From contig CM049312.1 of assembly GCA_026874595.1 (NCBI GenBank), positions 77,227,429 to 77,291,428 of the forward strand: a stretch of 64,000 nt of DNA, written 5' to 3'. Below, one piece after another: positions 13,100-24,249 of the stretch; the stretch's first letter is position 1, and each line of letters begins with the position of its first letter. A model generated the notes under the pieces. That model was not told the DNA's origin and ran no database searches. It saw only the letters and a list, made by a program, of their open reading frames with translations. Source of the stretch: Sipunculus nudus (Eukaryota; Annelida; Sipuncula; Golfingiida; Sipunculidae). The translations under genes were made by a program, and so were the position numbers.

Positions 13100-13725
13100 T
13101 GGCCAGTCTTGTTTCCATAAAGCAAGAAATAATTCCTCTGTCTTCAAATAGCAACACAGAATATCATACCTCTGTTCTCTATCCACAACAGATGATTCCT
13201 CTGCTCTCAAATAACAGAAGGCTATTCCTGTGTTCTTTAACAGGAACAAACAATTTCTTGTGGGAGAAAAACATGTATATAATACCGTTTACTCACATAG
13301 AGCAACAGGTTAATCTTCTTTTCATATCTAGCAACTGATATTTTTTAAGTTTTCCTTGAGCAACATATTTTTTTTATATGTTTTCCTTTCTTCTCTCAAA
13401 ACAAAATAACTTCTCCATTCTGATTTAATAACAAATTATGCCTCTGTTCTCAAATAACAAGAGATAATTCTTGTCTTCAAAAGTCAACAAATAATTCCTC
13501 TGCTCCCAAATAGGAGTATATGTATAACAATTCTTCTGTTTTAATATAGAACAGAGACTTTCAAGTTTTCATATATGTATTACCTATTAATGGATTATTC
13601 TTGGGTCCCAAAGCTTAAAGGAAAAGGTATCCCCTGTTGCTCATAAAATAAAAGAAAATAATCTTGCCTTTAATCAGCAACAGGTAATTCTTCTGTTCAC
13701 ATAGAGCAACAGATAAAAAAACCCG
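13100..13725. repeat. Degenerate tandem array, unit about 35 bp
   Basis: Words such as agcaacaga, aataattcctctg and ttctcaaata recur with irregular 30-40 bp spacing (for example near 13121, 13190, 13441, 13495 and 13690). This fits an old array now strongly diverged. Confidence 0.6.
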
Positions 13726-13934
13726 AAAATTGAAACCAATTGTTCAAAAACTGTAGATTTTATTTAAGATTTCAAGCACCATGTTAAGTATTGTATACAT
13801 CAAACCAGCCCAGAACACTGGTATTCAGTGTGCTAGAGCTAGCTCTCAGCTCCCCAGGCTGTTATGTCATCACTTCACTCCCCTGTCCAGGTGAGCTGGG
13901 TCAGGCTGTCTGCAGTAACTACACCAGAGAGCCC

Positions 13935-13936
<2 letters not shown>

Positions 13937-13968
<32 letters not shown>

Positions 13969-13969
13969 G
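13937..13969. repeat. (CT)n microsatellite
   Basis: Near-perfect CT run on the plus strand. Confidence 0.9.
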
Positions 13970-14050
13970 CATTATAATTCTTTAAAATCTTCTGTTTTTT
14001 CAGCAACGAGCAGTAACCACAGAGACTCATCCTCCCACCCACCCCTTCAA

Positions 14051-14067
14051 TACACAGGGCTAAAAAC
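14051..14067. repeat. Solitary fragment of the 26-bp satellite
   Basis: TACACAGGGCTAAAAAC matches 17 consecutive bases of the satellite unit whose array ends 3.5 kb upstream. The flanks do not continue the unit. Confidence 0.65.
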
Positions 14068-14133
14068 AAGATAAATTTTCTTATAATTTCAATGAAAATT
14101 TTTTTTTTGAGACTCAATTGAAGGCAACAAATT

Positions 14134-14135
<2 letters not shown>

Positions 14136-14185
<50 letters not shown>

Positions 14186-14187
14186 TG
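14136..14187. repeat. (AT)n-(AC)n microsatellite
   Basis: AT run passing into ACACAC. Confidence 0.95.
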
Positions 14188-14603
14188 TATATAGAAACTT
14201 CCTGCCAAAGAACACCCCCGAAGGTATTTTTTTATCCAAATCAGAAAGTGAGATAGTCCACAGAAATATTAGACCAGGAAACTTCTCCTTTGACAAAGGG
14301 AAGCACATAATAGTACACAGCAACAATCCATGTGGAATATATGCCAAAGTGCATGCCACTCATAAGTCAGTCAAGCATTAAAAAAGTGTCCTATGATCTC
14401 ATTGAATATGCTGCATAACTATCAGAGACATCCATCAATCTCTAACTTAAATCTTCAAGATCAGGTAAGATTTGAATTTAGCAGCTAAATAGCTGAAAGT
14501 GTTTCTTTTACCTCACAAACTAAACTGACCTAAAACTGTCATTTTAAGAATGTCAAAAATACATCAGACACACTGATGTTTAAGGAAGAAAAGGATGAGA
14601 CAG

Positions 14604-14664
14604 ACAGAGAGAGAGAGAGAGAGAGAGAGATGGGGGAGATAAAGAGAAAGAGAGAGAGAGAGAG
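14604..14664. repeat. (GA)n microsatellite, interrupted
   Basis: Two GA runs separated by a short tgggggagata-type interruption. Confidence 0.9.
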
Positions 14665-14667
14665 ATG

Positions 14668-14880
14668 TCAGAGAAGGCACCTTCCTAATAAGGACATAAA
14701 GGAAACCTTTTAAGGGCACTTCCCTAATAAGGATAAAGGAAACCTCCTTTGATGGGCACCTCCCTGATACAGACACCTCTTTATTACTGACACTGAAGGA
14801 GGTCTTGCGATAAGTAGTTCTGCTAGATTCAGACATCTGTACCCTCTGATATAGAAACCTCTCTATTACGAACATAAATT
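14668..14880. repeat. Degenerate tandem array, unit about 38 bp
   Basis: The motif GGCAC-TTCC-TAATAAGGA-TAAAGGAAACC repeats about three times, then decays (ctgatacagacacctctttattac; ctgatatagaaacctctctattac). Confidence 0.6.
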
Positions 14881-17800
14881 CAGGTCCTAGCTACCAGTAT
14901 CAGCAGGTAGGAGCTTCCACTGTATTGTTAAATATGATAAAAATGGAGAAGAACTTCCAAGCTTGTGATAAGGTGGAAGATATACAAAAATATCCTTAAG
15001 AGGTCCCTTGTGTTTGATTTTATCCCTGATTCTTCAAACAGTGAAGGCAAATGTTTCCACTAGAAAAAGAAGCATCTGTCTGCTGAAGTACCTGTGTAAT
15101 AGCTGTAATTATATCCTTTCATTAAGGATTTGTCTGCATCATGTAACAGGAAGATTAAGGAACTGGTTACCTGAATGGGTTTAAAATCTTTGAACTGCAT
15201 TTTAATGAAAAAAGTACCAATTAATATTTGTTAAACTATTTAAATATAAAAATATATAGGAACAATATTCTACAAAAACTGATGAAAATATCTCCTTTTT
15301 TGGGATGAAAACAAAATATATGGCATGTTACTTATTTTGGCACAGTCACCAAATTTTGTCTGTTCCTGTCGAGAGATGGAATCAATAAACAACACCTCTT
15401 GAGTTATGACATTCATGAGTTCATAGCAAGATGCTCCCATATATATCTTTATCACAGAGCATGCCCCACATATCAGGGGAATTCAGAGGTCACAACAACA
15501 GGTTGAGCGACTTATTTCAATTCTAGGAGTGTGTGACAATTGATAAGAATGAGAAAGTCGCCTGGGGCCAGAGAAGCATGTCATATATCTAAATTATCAG
15601 GATGATGTTCCATCACAGAATCTACTAGTCTTATTTAGGGCAGATCATTAATTATCTGTTTTTCCCTAAGGACCTAGTGGAGTCATATATTTTTCTGTAA
15701 TCAGTATGCTATGGCCTCTATAGTTTTTAATCTGTTTATTTTTGTGTTTATAAAAGGGTCAGAAATGTTAGAATGTATTTTTCAAAAGGAATAATGGGAT
15801 GATATTTTTATGTAAATCAATCCATGACAGCAAGAGGTCAACTGTGAAAGTGATGCCTGCCAATCCCATTAAAAAACTATTCTTCAAAATTTCAAATTTA
15901 AATTGATCTCTACTTCAGATAAAAAATTATGTATTCAATATTTATGTTATGAAGACAAAATGTTTTTTTTTTATTTCTTTTATTATTCAAAGTGTGGGTA
16001 GCATATACATGTATATAATATCAATATCAGTCACATTCTGTCACAAAATAAGAATAGCTGCAAAACTGAAAGAGTAAAAGAGTCCATTTTAGATTTATAT
16101 ATGAAGCAATTAATGTCTCCTTAGCACTACTTATGATGTCCAGGTAATTAACAAGTTAAAGGTGACTGAGTATTTTGCTCAGATATAAGTATGGAGTTTA
16201 TGATACTCTGTCAATATTATTTTGAGATTACAAAAGATTATAGATCACATGTGGAAACTTTGGGTACTTGCCAAAATATCTCGTGTTTATGATCACTGAA
16301 GTATCTTCAAATTTACCCCTTTGTGTTCCCTTTATATTCAATATCCCTGTCCTTTTTTGGGGGAAACAAATCACTTTAGATGTATACCTCAATATTTATA
16401 ACTATTTAAAACAATATTTAACAGATGGAAGTTAATTAGAAAGTCAAGGTTATAGTAAACTGTTGTTTCATCTTTACCGAGCTGTTTAATGTTGTAACTG
16501 TTTCCCTATATGTTCATGATCCCCAAAGTGCATATAATATTCAACTTCTGTATTGTTTTAATGCCACAATCCACCACAAGGATGATAGGTTAATGGTCTG
16601 TGGTTAAGATTATTCAGAGAATGTAAATTAATCCATATTTTCAATGATTCTAAATTAAATGAAACTTACCTGTGTTTGTTCTGCTCATATATATTTATAA
16701 TTGTGTCGCTGGTGTTTCTTTGAGTTATCCAAGAACACTTTTCTGTATTTAAATAACCTTACTACAGTCGCTCAGAATAGCAGCCTCATGATGCTGATAT
16801 GAACACTATTGTAGACCATCCATTAGTATGCACACTATGTTGGGAGCATTATTTTCCTGTCTGCTGTGTAGAGTGGAACCATCTGTTATAAAGAAAAGAA
16901 AAGTGAGTGAGATTTCAGTGAATCCATTACATCGAGATCATCTTGCATTGTTTCCTCTAGATCTTCTTCTTCCAGAAAGATTGGCTGCAGTGGCTGGTAG
17001 CTAGAGAGCAGCTTTCATGCAACGCTGCTAATCAGGTACTTCTTCTGCCCCTACCAGCAGAGCTTCAGGCTGCTGCAGTAGTGGTTTGCTTCTTTCTTGG
17101 TTGACTCAGATGGTCCCCTTCCCCACGAGTGTTCATACTGCAAGCTTCTCTTGCTGTAATTGAAGAATACACAATTGGTGAACTTGAAAATGTAATAATG
17201 ATTGTCTGCTTAAAAAAGCAGAAGTTATGGAAGTGATCGATATGCAGTGGTGATTCTGTCATGACACATTGCTGGTAGATTGAAAACTTGTTAATTTTAC
17301 TGGCTACATTTGTTGGCTGTTCTAGCTGTTACAGCCAAGCTGTTGCCAGCAGATTTATAAAGAATATCACTTTAACACCTCGTTTTGTATGTAGGAAATG
17401 ACAAGGTGGATGTGCCTGTGTTAGTACTGGTCGATATAGGAGTCTTTTATGACTGACAATAATAAAACGTTTTCCCTGCTGAGAATGATATAGTGAAGTG
17501 TTAGCAGCCGCTGCTCCTGTTGAGATAGAATACTCGGTTGGCTGCTTCTGTGTGTTGGCACCAGTGTTGAGTATTGATCTGCGTTGTAATCTTAATTAAT
17601 CAACCACTGTAAAACAATAATTTCATTCCCAAAGGCAATGTATGACAACAATAATGTCCCGGCACCTTTGATCCAAATCGCAAAAATCCCTCACAAGGTT
17701 TTTTTTTTTCCCTGCATGTGGTGTTAAGCTGATAGAATGCCTACTCAGCAGTTTTAACACGGGGCATGCATTGCTGTGATAGTGATGTTTCTTCATCTGT

Positions 17801-18540
17801 GCATCGCGACCACCCACAACTGTCTATTGATTGAATGCTTACAAATCAGTGTTGCTGATAAAATATTGTTACACCACTCAGTCAGCCAAAGCGTGTAGGT
17901 GGCCAGCTGCATTGTAATCGCTACAAAATAAACGAGTACCTCACTGGAGTGCCGATGACCCATGTGAAATGGGTTGCATCCGATTAAACAATGGGCCAAT
18001 GAGAAGCAAAATTGGAGACAAATTGACTTTTGAAAAGCAGCCGACCCTTCCTGCTTCTCGGCTAGCTTCCAGAATTTGTTTGCTGGCTGGCCCAGTGCTG
18101 GAGAGCTGGTGTCATTGAAGCAGATAAACCAAGGATGTGTCAACTGAAACAATACCTTTTATCAACTGAAACAATAGCTTTTATCAATAGATTCTGTGTA
18201 TTGTTGATTCAAGGCCCTCTTTGACATGGTATAATACATCAGTGCTGAAAATCAATTGTTATATTCAGACATTTAAAACCAAGGCAACTAACATGTTTAT
18301 TAGTCAGTGTGTATGTGTGTGGGTGGGAATTGGTCTGTAAAACAGTCTGTAGCTCAAAGGCAAAAATTCTGAATTTAGGTAGATGGTAATATACATCCAT
18401 GGAACCATTACAGTGGTGTCGACAGTGCTCCTCAGTGAGTGCTGGCCTGGAGGATGGAGATTGTATCCCTGTAAAGTTTAAATATAAAATATAATATATT
18501 TTAGGATTACCCTTTGATGTTAATATTATTTATACACAAT
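14881..18540. other. Long AT-rich stretch, no gene recognised
   Basis: No repeat family with a second copy in the window was noticed. A 119-codon minus-strand open frame (17793-18152) and several shorter ones match no domain I know. One splice-bounded open segment at 16961-17035 is listed separately. Confidence 0.4.
16961..17035 (+). other. Possible 75-bp exon, unassigned
   Basis: The pyrimidine-rich tract gcattgtttcctctAG precedes 75 bp that are open in exactly one frame (25 codons, containing QKDWLQWLVAREQLSC), followed by CAG|GTACTT, an acceptable donor. If not spliced, the same frame continues to a TGA at 17102. The length is a multiple of three, so it could be skipped without a frameshift. 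I do not recognise the peptide, and it does not match MTO1. Confidence 0.2.
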
Positions 18541-18765
18541 GAAAAGCATGTTTAAATTCACTCATTGGATGGATAAGCCTCCATTTTATCTGCCAGTGGT
18601 CTGTAACAAATATCTCGAAAACCCTGCAGCTATTACCCTGAAATTTTGCAAACATATTGATCATGTGATCAATGCTTTGGTACCTCCTATAATAACTATT
18701 ATTTCACTGTCAGGCCTTAATTATGATAAATCAGTTTAACCAAAGAAACAGCTATACCTGTACCA
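18541..18765. repeat. Diverged fragment of the atctcg-type repeat core
   Basis: tatctcgaaaaccctgcag followed by cctgaaattttgcaaacat matches the word order of the Helitron-like core at 50-52 kb (atctcgggaaccgtttgaccgat... aaattttgca). Too diverged to assign ends. Confidence 0.4.
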
Positions 18766-18815
18766 CAGCAAATTGATATATCCATCAGTGAAATGGGATA
18801 TACATGATTATTCAT

Positions 18816-19031
18816 GGGCGGATCCAGGTTTTCAGAAAGGGAAGGGGGGGGGATCCAATCCAGGAGGACTAATGAAAATCCTAAAAAATGGTCCCCATGC
18901 AGGTTCAGAAAGGAGGGGGTTCAGGCCACAAAATTTTGTCTGAAACCCTTAATAAAAGGTTGTTTCAGATGAAAAAGGGGTGGGGGGTCTGAACCCTCTA
19001 ACCCCCCCCCCCCCCACCTGGATCCACTTCT
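18816..19031. mobile_element. Small MITE with GGATCCAGG ends and G/C runs
   Basis: The left end GGGCGGATCCAGG is mirrored at the right end by CCTGGATCC followed by acttctg. The interior holds two further ggttcagaaagg-like words and ends in G- and C-homopolymers next to the TIRs. About 216 bp, non-coding. A clear target duplication was not found. Confidence 0.55.
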
Positions 19032-19489
19032 GTTATTATTGCTTCTGACAAGATTCAGAATAATAGAAAATATCAATGCTGTCTTCATAAACCAGTATAG
19101 CAGACTTGAATATTTAATGGATTATTCTATTTTTATTGTTTATAACAGAGCACATTACAGCAAAGATTCAATCTGTTTATTAGATAGATACTGTAAGAAA
19201 AGTAATAAAATGATGCGGTAATTTGAAGCACATTGGTTCTCTTGCTAAACGCAACTCCCTTTTAATTGAAAAAATATTTATAATGTTTATATCAAGAATT
19301 TATTACCAACAACTAATATTAACAGTTCTCTTATCTCCAGTAAATTCTAATTTTATTAATCAATTTGCCAAACCTGGACTGATAATCAATGTTAAGGTTT
19401 CCTCTGACACAAAATGTCTTATATATTTCTATATAATCCCATGAATAAAATTTTTCTAATAATTTCCTATATTTTTCAACATTTAGGCC

Positions 19490-20290
19490 CTAATTTTTTG
19501 AGCTTATGCGATGGCGCAGCATCGTCCATCCATCGTCACCCGTCTGCCGTCCGCCTTCCAGGGCTGGCTTTCCATGGCTGTAAGTCAGAAACCTTCGGAG
19601 CTAGCAGCTCCAAATTACATGTAAGAATTAGTCACATGTGAAACTTGGTGCCCTGGAGCTAATTATTGGGTATCTGCATTAATTTAGATTTTATAAAGAA
19701 AAAGCTTAAAAACCTTTAAAAATCTTCTTCTCTGAAATTGTCCAGCCAAATTGTCCAATATTTCACAGAAATGATCCCTGGAAAAATCTCTCTCAAGTTT
19801 GTTGGAATGATTCCAGTTCAGAGATTTTTGGCTGAGTTACAGGAGGTTGAACTTATAGTCATCTGTCCTAAAAAGCACACTAAAATTAAAATCTTAGAAA
19901 CGGCTTGAGCTATAATCACCAAATTTTATGCCAATGTTTGTCACATATTTCATACCTGATTTTGAGGTATTGGTGGCGCCACCTACATTGATGTGTTTTT
20001 TACAAGCAAAAATGTCATTTTAAACTCTTCTAGCTTATACACTGATTTATGATGAAACTGTTAAGCTGATTGGTTTAAACTTTACAAGAATTATTCTATG
20101 GTAGGGTTCTGCCAGTTTTATAAGAATAGATTGGGTAAATACAGTTTAAAAAAAACATTGTAGCCAATTTAAAAAGGCTTTCTGTATTTGAAAACAGATT
20201 TGACTTCATACTGAGTTTCAGCAGCCAAGTCAAGAGGTCACTCAGTACAAACAGGAGGGGTCCAGACATCACCATGGCAACTGACCTGGC
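19490..20290 (+). mobile_element. Degenerate Helitron/Helentron-type repeat, no clean ends
   Basis: It opens with a gcgatggcgcagcatcgtcc-type head followed by cgtc-rich words, the same kind of head as the element at 52.25 kb (gcgatggg...gtccgtcgtcc). Further in, GGTGGCGCCACC (19972-19983) followed by tacattgatg is the palindrome that punctuates the array at 50.5-51.7 kb. The 3' end was not located. Confidence 0.5.
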
Positions 20291-20292
20291 TC

Positions 20293-20310
20293 GGGGGGGG
20301 GGGGGGGGGG
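20293..20310. repeat. G18 homopolymer beside a short inverted repeat
   Basis: Eighteen G in a row, followed directly by TGTCTAGAC (20311-20319) and its inverse GTCTAGACA (20333-20341). Confidence 0.9.
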
Positions 20311-20339
20311 TGTCTAGACAATGTGCCTAGACGTCTAGA

Positions 20340-20815
20340 CACAATGTTTAGATGCAGAATTCCCTGATTATTGGAACTATATCTTTCAACTGTTTGAAAA
20401 AACTTGGTTTGCATTTAAATCCAATTGGGTTTATCATCAGGTCACATGTGAACTGCTGCGCCCTCATTTTTGGTTGACCTCTGACCTTTCCTTGCTGCCC
20501 AGCTTCCATTTGTGCGTCTGTTACCACACATAAACCCACATATCTCGGGAACTGTTTGACTGATCAGGCTAAAAATTTTGCACAAATGTAGCCCTTTGAT
20601 AGCTTTATAACATACACTAAAAATGGTGGTGCCACCTGCAACCATTTTTGCACAGCGTCCATCTGTTCATCTGCCTTGGGATAATATTACTCAAATCTCA
20701 GCAGTGGTTTGACTTATCCACCTGAAATTTTGCAGGTTTATACATCCTGGACAGCTTTCTCGATTTTATGACAGGTATATTTTCCTACAATTGTTTCCAT
20801 GTCACAATCAGGTTT
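20340..20815 (+). mobile_element. Truncated copy of the 50-kb Helitron-like element
   Basis: From caggtcacatgtgaactgctgcgccc (20439) to gattttatgacagg (about 20775) it follows the 50.2-50.55-kb sequence: tgacctctgacctttcc, cacacataaacccacatatctcggg, actgtttgac, atagctttataacata, aatggtgg-gccacctgcaacca, catctgtt-tctgccttggg. It carries about one and a half units of the internal array and lacks the 3' hairpin end. Confidence 0.85.
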
Positions 20816-21090
20816 TTTATATAACAGATTTATATTGAATACATTAATTCAGCACTTTGAATGTCGGAGTCATATAAGTACAAAATTTGCTGTACATCAG
20901 TTGAGCACAGTGAGATTAGAAGATTGATATAAAGGTAGGATGCTGTTGGATATGTAGAGAGTGAAAATGTTTAATTTGCACCTTACAGGCAAGTAACAAA
21001 GTAAAACATGATTTTGCAGGAAAAACTCCTCTAATTCTAGTTGAAAATTCCTATATTTTTTCTCTCTATTAAATTGCTATATTGCTTCAC

Positions 21091-21146
21091 GAGCCTGGTG
21101 GGAGAAGCACTACAGGCCTCCCACCAGCAAGCCCTGTAGTTCTTCA
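21091..21146. other. Interleaved inverted repeats (pseudoknot-like order)
   Basis: Arm a CTGGTGGGAG (21095-21104) has a perfect complement CTCCCACCAG at 21118-21127. Arm b GAAGCACTACAGG (21104-21116) has a 12-of-13 complement CCTGTAGTTCTTC at 21133-21145. The order is a-b-a'-b', so both stems could form together only as a pseudoknot in a transcript, or alternately as two hairpins. The spot is GC-rich in AT-rich surroundings. Function unknown. Confidence 0.7.
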
Positions 21147-21149
21147 AAG

Positions 21150-22224
21150 CCTCTGAACCAATGACAGCAAACCCATGACCCACCCTGCTTCCCTGGTGTT
21201 CTCACATTGGTCAATATCACCGACTGAAACATGATCGCAATTCAGACCTGGGACAGAACAGCCACTTGTCTTTTGTTTACAGCCACATTTAAGGCTGTAC
21301 GTTTCCTTTTTCATGCATGGTTAATACAATTGGGGTATTTTATTTTGAACTGTGATCGTTTTATTGGTTTGTTTCTTGAATGGCAGCACAGTATACTTCA
21401 ATAGGTGAACAGTTTTCTTGCCCTTTGGTAAACTGCTCCATTGATTAAACAATATGCAGTGAATTTTCATATTTCTTTCATGTTATAGTCCAAACTCAGC
21501 CAAAATGGGAAAGTAAAAGTTAGTTATGTGTACTGTCTTCCCACCTAAACATAAAAATAGATGCTCCTTTCTGCAGCATTACTGTGAAATTACTGTGGAA
21601 ATAATGTTTATTTGTTTGTTTATTAAGTCTGGTTTTGAAAGAGAAAGGATGGTGAACATTTTACTTTGTGAAGAAAAAAAAATCAAGCTTAATCAAGCCA
21701 TAGCCATGTGATATCAGGGCCTTGGATGTGATGATTATATGTTATTAACCAGCTTGTTCTGTATCTCATTTGAATTGGGCTGAGGGTGGAATATCAGCCG
21801 AAGGCCTGTAGAGAATAGTGATGCCACATGTCCCCTGATGCTTGTTGATTTCATTTAGGGGTGATAAGTCACTATGCCCAATGAGGTCACATGAATTGTG
21901 ATGCTTGTTGATTTCATTCTGGCTTGTTGCATCATTGAGCACACTAAGTAGAGGGCTGATAAAAGACCACTGTATTATATCAATGTATAAGCTATATCTG
22001 TTTATATGAATCTGGCATATGACATGTCGTATCACATATGCTGGCTCCTCTGTGTGATAACATGTGTAGCTGGTTAATATATAACCATTTACATAATTGC
22101 TACACCAAACAACATTTTATAAATACATATATAATACTTATATATATAATACAAATGCCTTCAGATAAACTGTTACATCTGTAACAAATTGGTCTAAGCT
22201 AAAAAAAAACCCTTAAAATAGATA
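21150..22224. other. No gene recognised
   Basis: CCAAT-like words in both orientations lie near 21160 and 21208, in a slightly GC-richer patch following the interleaved inverted repeat. No open frame or repeat copy identified. Confidence 0.4.
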
Positions 22225-22475
22225 AAAAACTGTTATTTCAGCAACTCAAGTTGATAATCTTCCTAGTTTCCCACTATATATAACAATGTACAACATTTAA
22301 ATTTCATATTATGTACCATTTCCCCATGTGACACAGATGGCTGTTGTGTCAGTGGATTAAAATCCTTAAAAACAGTCTCCAGACATAATAAACACAAAAC
22401 AAATGACATATTGAATAAATTTTTATGGATACATTATTTTTATGTTGAATAAAATATTTCTCTTTCTCTCTTTAT
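22225..22475. repeat. Dispersed repeat family D2, copy 1
   Basis: Closely parallels 36138-36400: aactcaagttgataatcttcc, catattatgta-catttc-ccatgtg, ggctgttgtgtcag-ggatta, ttttatggatacatta, atgttgaataaaatatt. Both copies end at a pyrimidine-rich microsatellite, so the family probably carries a CT-rich 3' tail. Non-coding. Confidence 0.8.
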
Positions 22476-22589
22476 AAATGGGATCTATCCCCTGCATTCA
22501 TTCCCAGGTTATCGGGAATCTTCTGGATGTGGCCTCACATCCTTTAGGGCAACATCCATTAGTGAATATATCTGATAACATACCAGGGA

Positions 22590-22940
22590 TATGATGGGAT
22601 TTTCTTGATTCTGAATATAAATATTTTTACCAATCATATGTCTTGTCTGAGTTTGATTCTCAGCAGACTCTTCGCATATTTCATAAGGTCAGAGGTCACA
22701 AGCCTTCTTTGTGATATTGGCATGATAATTACTAGGCATATGTTGGATTTTTATGAAACTCAATATAATTATTTACAATAAAATACTAAAAATACTAAAA
22801 TAGTTTGATTCTTGGTAAAAGCCTTGCATATTTAATGAGGTCAGAATTCACCAGACTTTTATTACTGTGATGACTTAGTAGGAATACTTATGATCAAATT
22901 GGTAAAATTCACTATAATTATTACCAATAGTTAGATATTT
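22590..22940. repeat. Degenerate tandem repeat, unit about 150 bp
   Basis: Landmarks (ttgattct-..-taaaagcc-tgcatattt-at-aggtcag; aactcaatataattattta-caata) recur at about 150-bp spacing for two and a half units. The gaggtcagaggtcac words link it to the AGGTCA-rich cores of the Helentron-like elements, and a fragment recurs at 34.97 kb. Confidence 0.55.
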
Positions 22941-23514
22941 TGATACATTTAAATTAGGAAATACTTTATAAAGGATTATTTTTTTTGTATTTGTGTGAAC
23001 CAACTAATAAATGTCACTTATGCTGACTCTGGTTGAGAAATTTGGCACTGTAAAAATTATAAATGAGAGTAAATGAGGGTAGTTCACCAAATTTTGTAAG
23101 GCAATCTCATTTAAATCTGCTAAAGACATAATTAATGGCAGAAATAAACTCTATCAGTGAGGTATATGTGTCTGCAGATTGAAGAGCCCAGCATAGTGCC
23201 ACCTTTTTTGCACCTCCACCACCAGTTCAAGATCCGTCCAAGTCAGCTGAGTTTACATGCACTATATGATGCAGTCACCACAGTAATTTCAGTGCTAAAG
23301 TGAGCCGAATTTATGCAGCCTTAATTATCTTACAAAAATGAGATTCTCAAAAAAAAAAAGAAAAAATTCACAAATAGACAAATTTGGGCCTTAAAATTGA
23401 CCCTCATCTTTTAAACGTTGCCTAATACACAAAAAAATACAGTATATAGGCAGTGCAAAGTTAGTTGGCCAATAGAAGTACCAAGATAAACAACCTAGTT
23501 TTACCTCGATCTGC

Positions 23515-23850
23515 AAGGTGAAGAGAGGTATCATATTTTACCCATGGTTTTGTCTGTCATCAAATTTAAGCAACCAGGTCTGATCTGATTTTGTTGAAAA
23601 CACCCAATGAACAATAGATTATAAATCTTATCAGTTATCTGGATCTGCTTAAAAAATATTTAATTCAAGGTATTCTGTCCTATTGTTATGGCTAGATCAT
23701 TTTATTAGAGCTAATGGTCAGTATTATGTATGGTGTGAGTTTCTACTGGAGGTGATCTGGGATGGGGTTGTTGAACTGTGAGAGGTGTGTAGACCTAAAC
23801 AGCAAAGAGGATCATCCTGGTGGGGATTTGATGTCTTTGACATATAAACA
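23515..23850. repeat. Dispersed repeat family D1, copy 2
   Basis: Homologous to 5585-5955 in the same orientation. It lies about 80 bp upstream of the first GGTTCTCAGGCA MITE. Confidence 0.7.
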
Positions 23851-23930
23851 AAGGACTAAAGGTACAGATATAGTGGTAAAATGTATTACACTAATTAAAA
23901 CAGATGAAATACTTGCTTTAGGACAAAAGG

Positions 23931-24249
23931 AAAAGGTTAGGTTCTCAGGCACTTTTTTCAGAAATCAGTGCTCGAGGGTGATTTTTTTTGTTAACCTTTT
24001 TTGTATGTTTTGATGAAAACGTCCTATGATCAGGGAAAAGCATGATAGTGCCAGAATTGTTTTGCTAAATAAGTAAAAGTGCACTACAGAACAAAGGAAA
24101 TCTTATCAAAATAGTATTATTTAATTTTCTTAAAGAAATTTCCGAGGGGCTGAAGCTCAAAATTGGTAAGGTTCATTGAAAATACGAATAAAGATTTTTG
24201 ATGCGGTGGGTTAAAATTTTCAAGTATGATGCCTGAGAACCCTGCCTTT
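23931..24249. mobile_element. MITE family M1, copy 1
   Basis: Core terminal inverted repeats GGTTCTCAGGCA (23940-23951) and TGCCTGAGAACC (24230-24241) are perfect. Comparing copies extends the TIR outward to about AAAGGTTTGGTTCTCAGGCA. The interior is AT-rich and non-coding and contains cagaaatcagtgctcgaggg and tgatcagggaaaa-catgat. Target duplication is unclear. Superfamily not assigned. Confidence 0.85.

Noticed and set aside
14118-14381. An 87-codon frame starting in the AT/AC microsatellite
   Set aside because: Its first third is translated microsatellite and the rest matches nothing. No supporting splice or start signal.
17041-17101. LPLPAELQ in the frame after 17035, resembling the LPAELQ that follows in MTO1
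   Set aside because: It lies upstream of the MTO1 exon on the same strand, the surrounding residues do not match, and a stop follows closely. Chance similarity.
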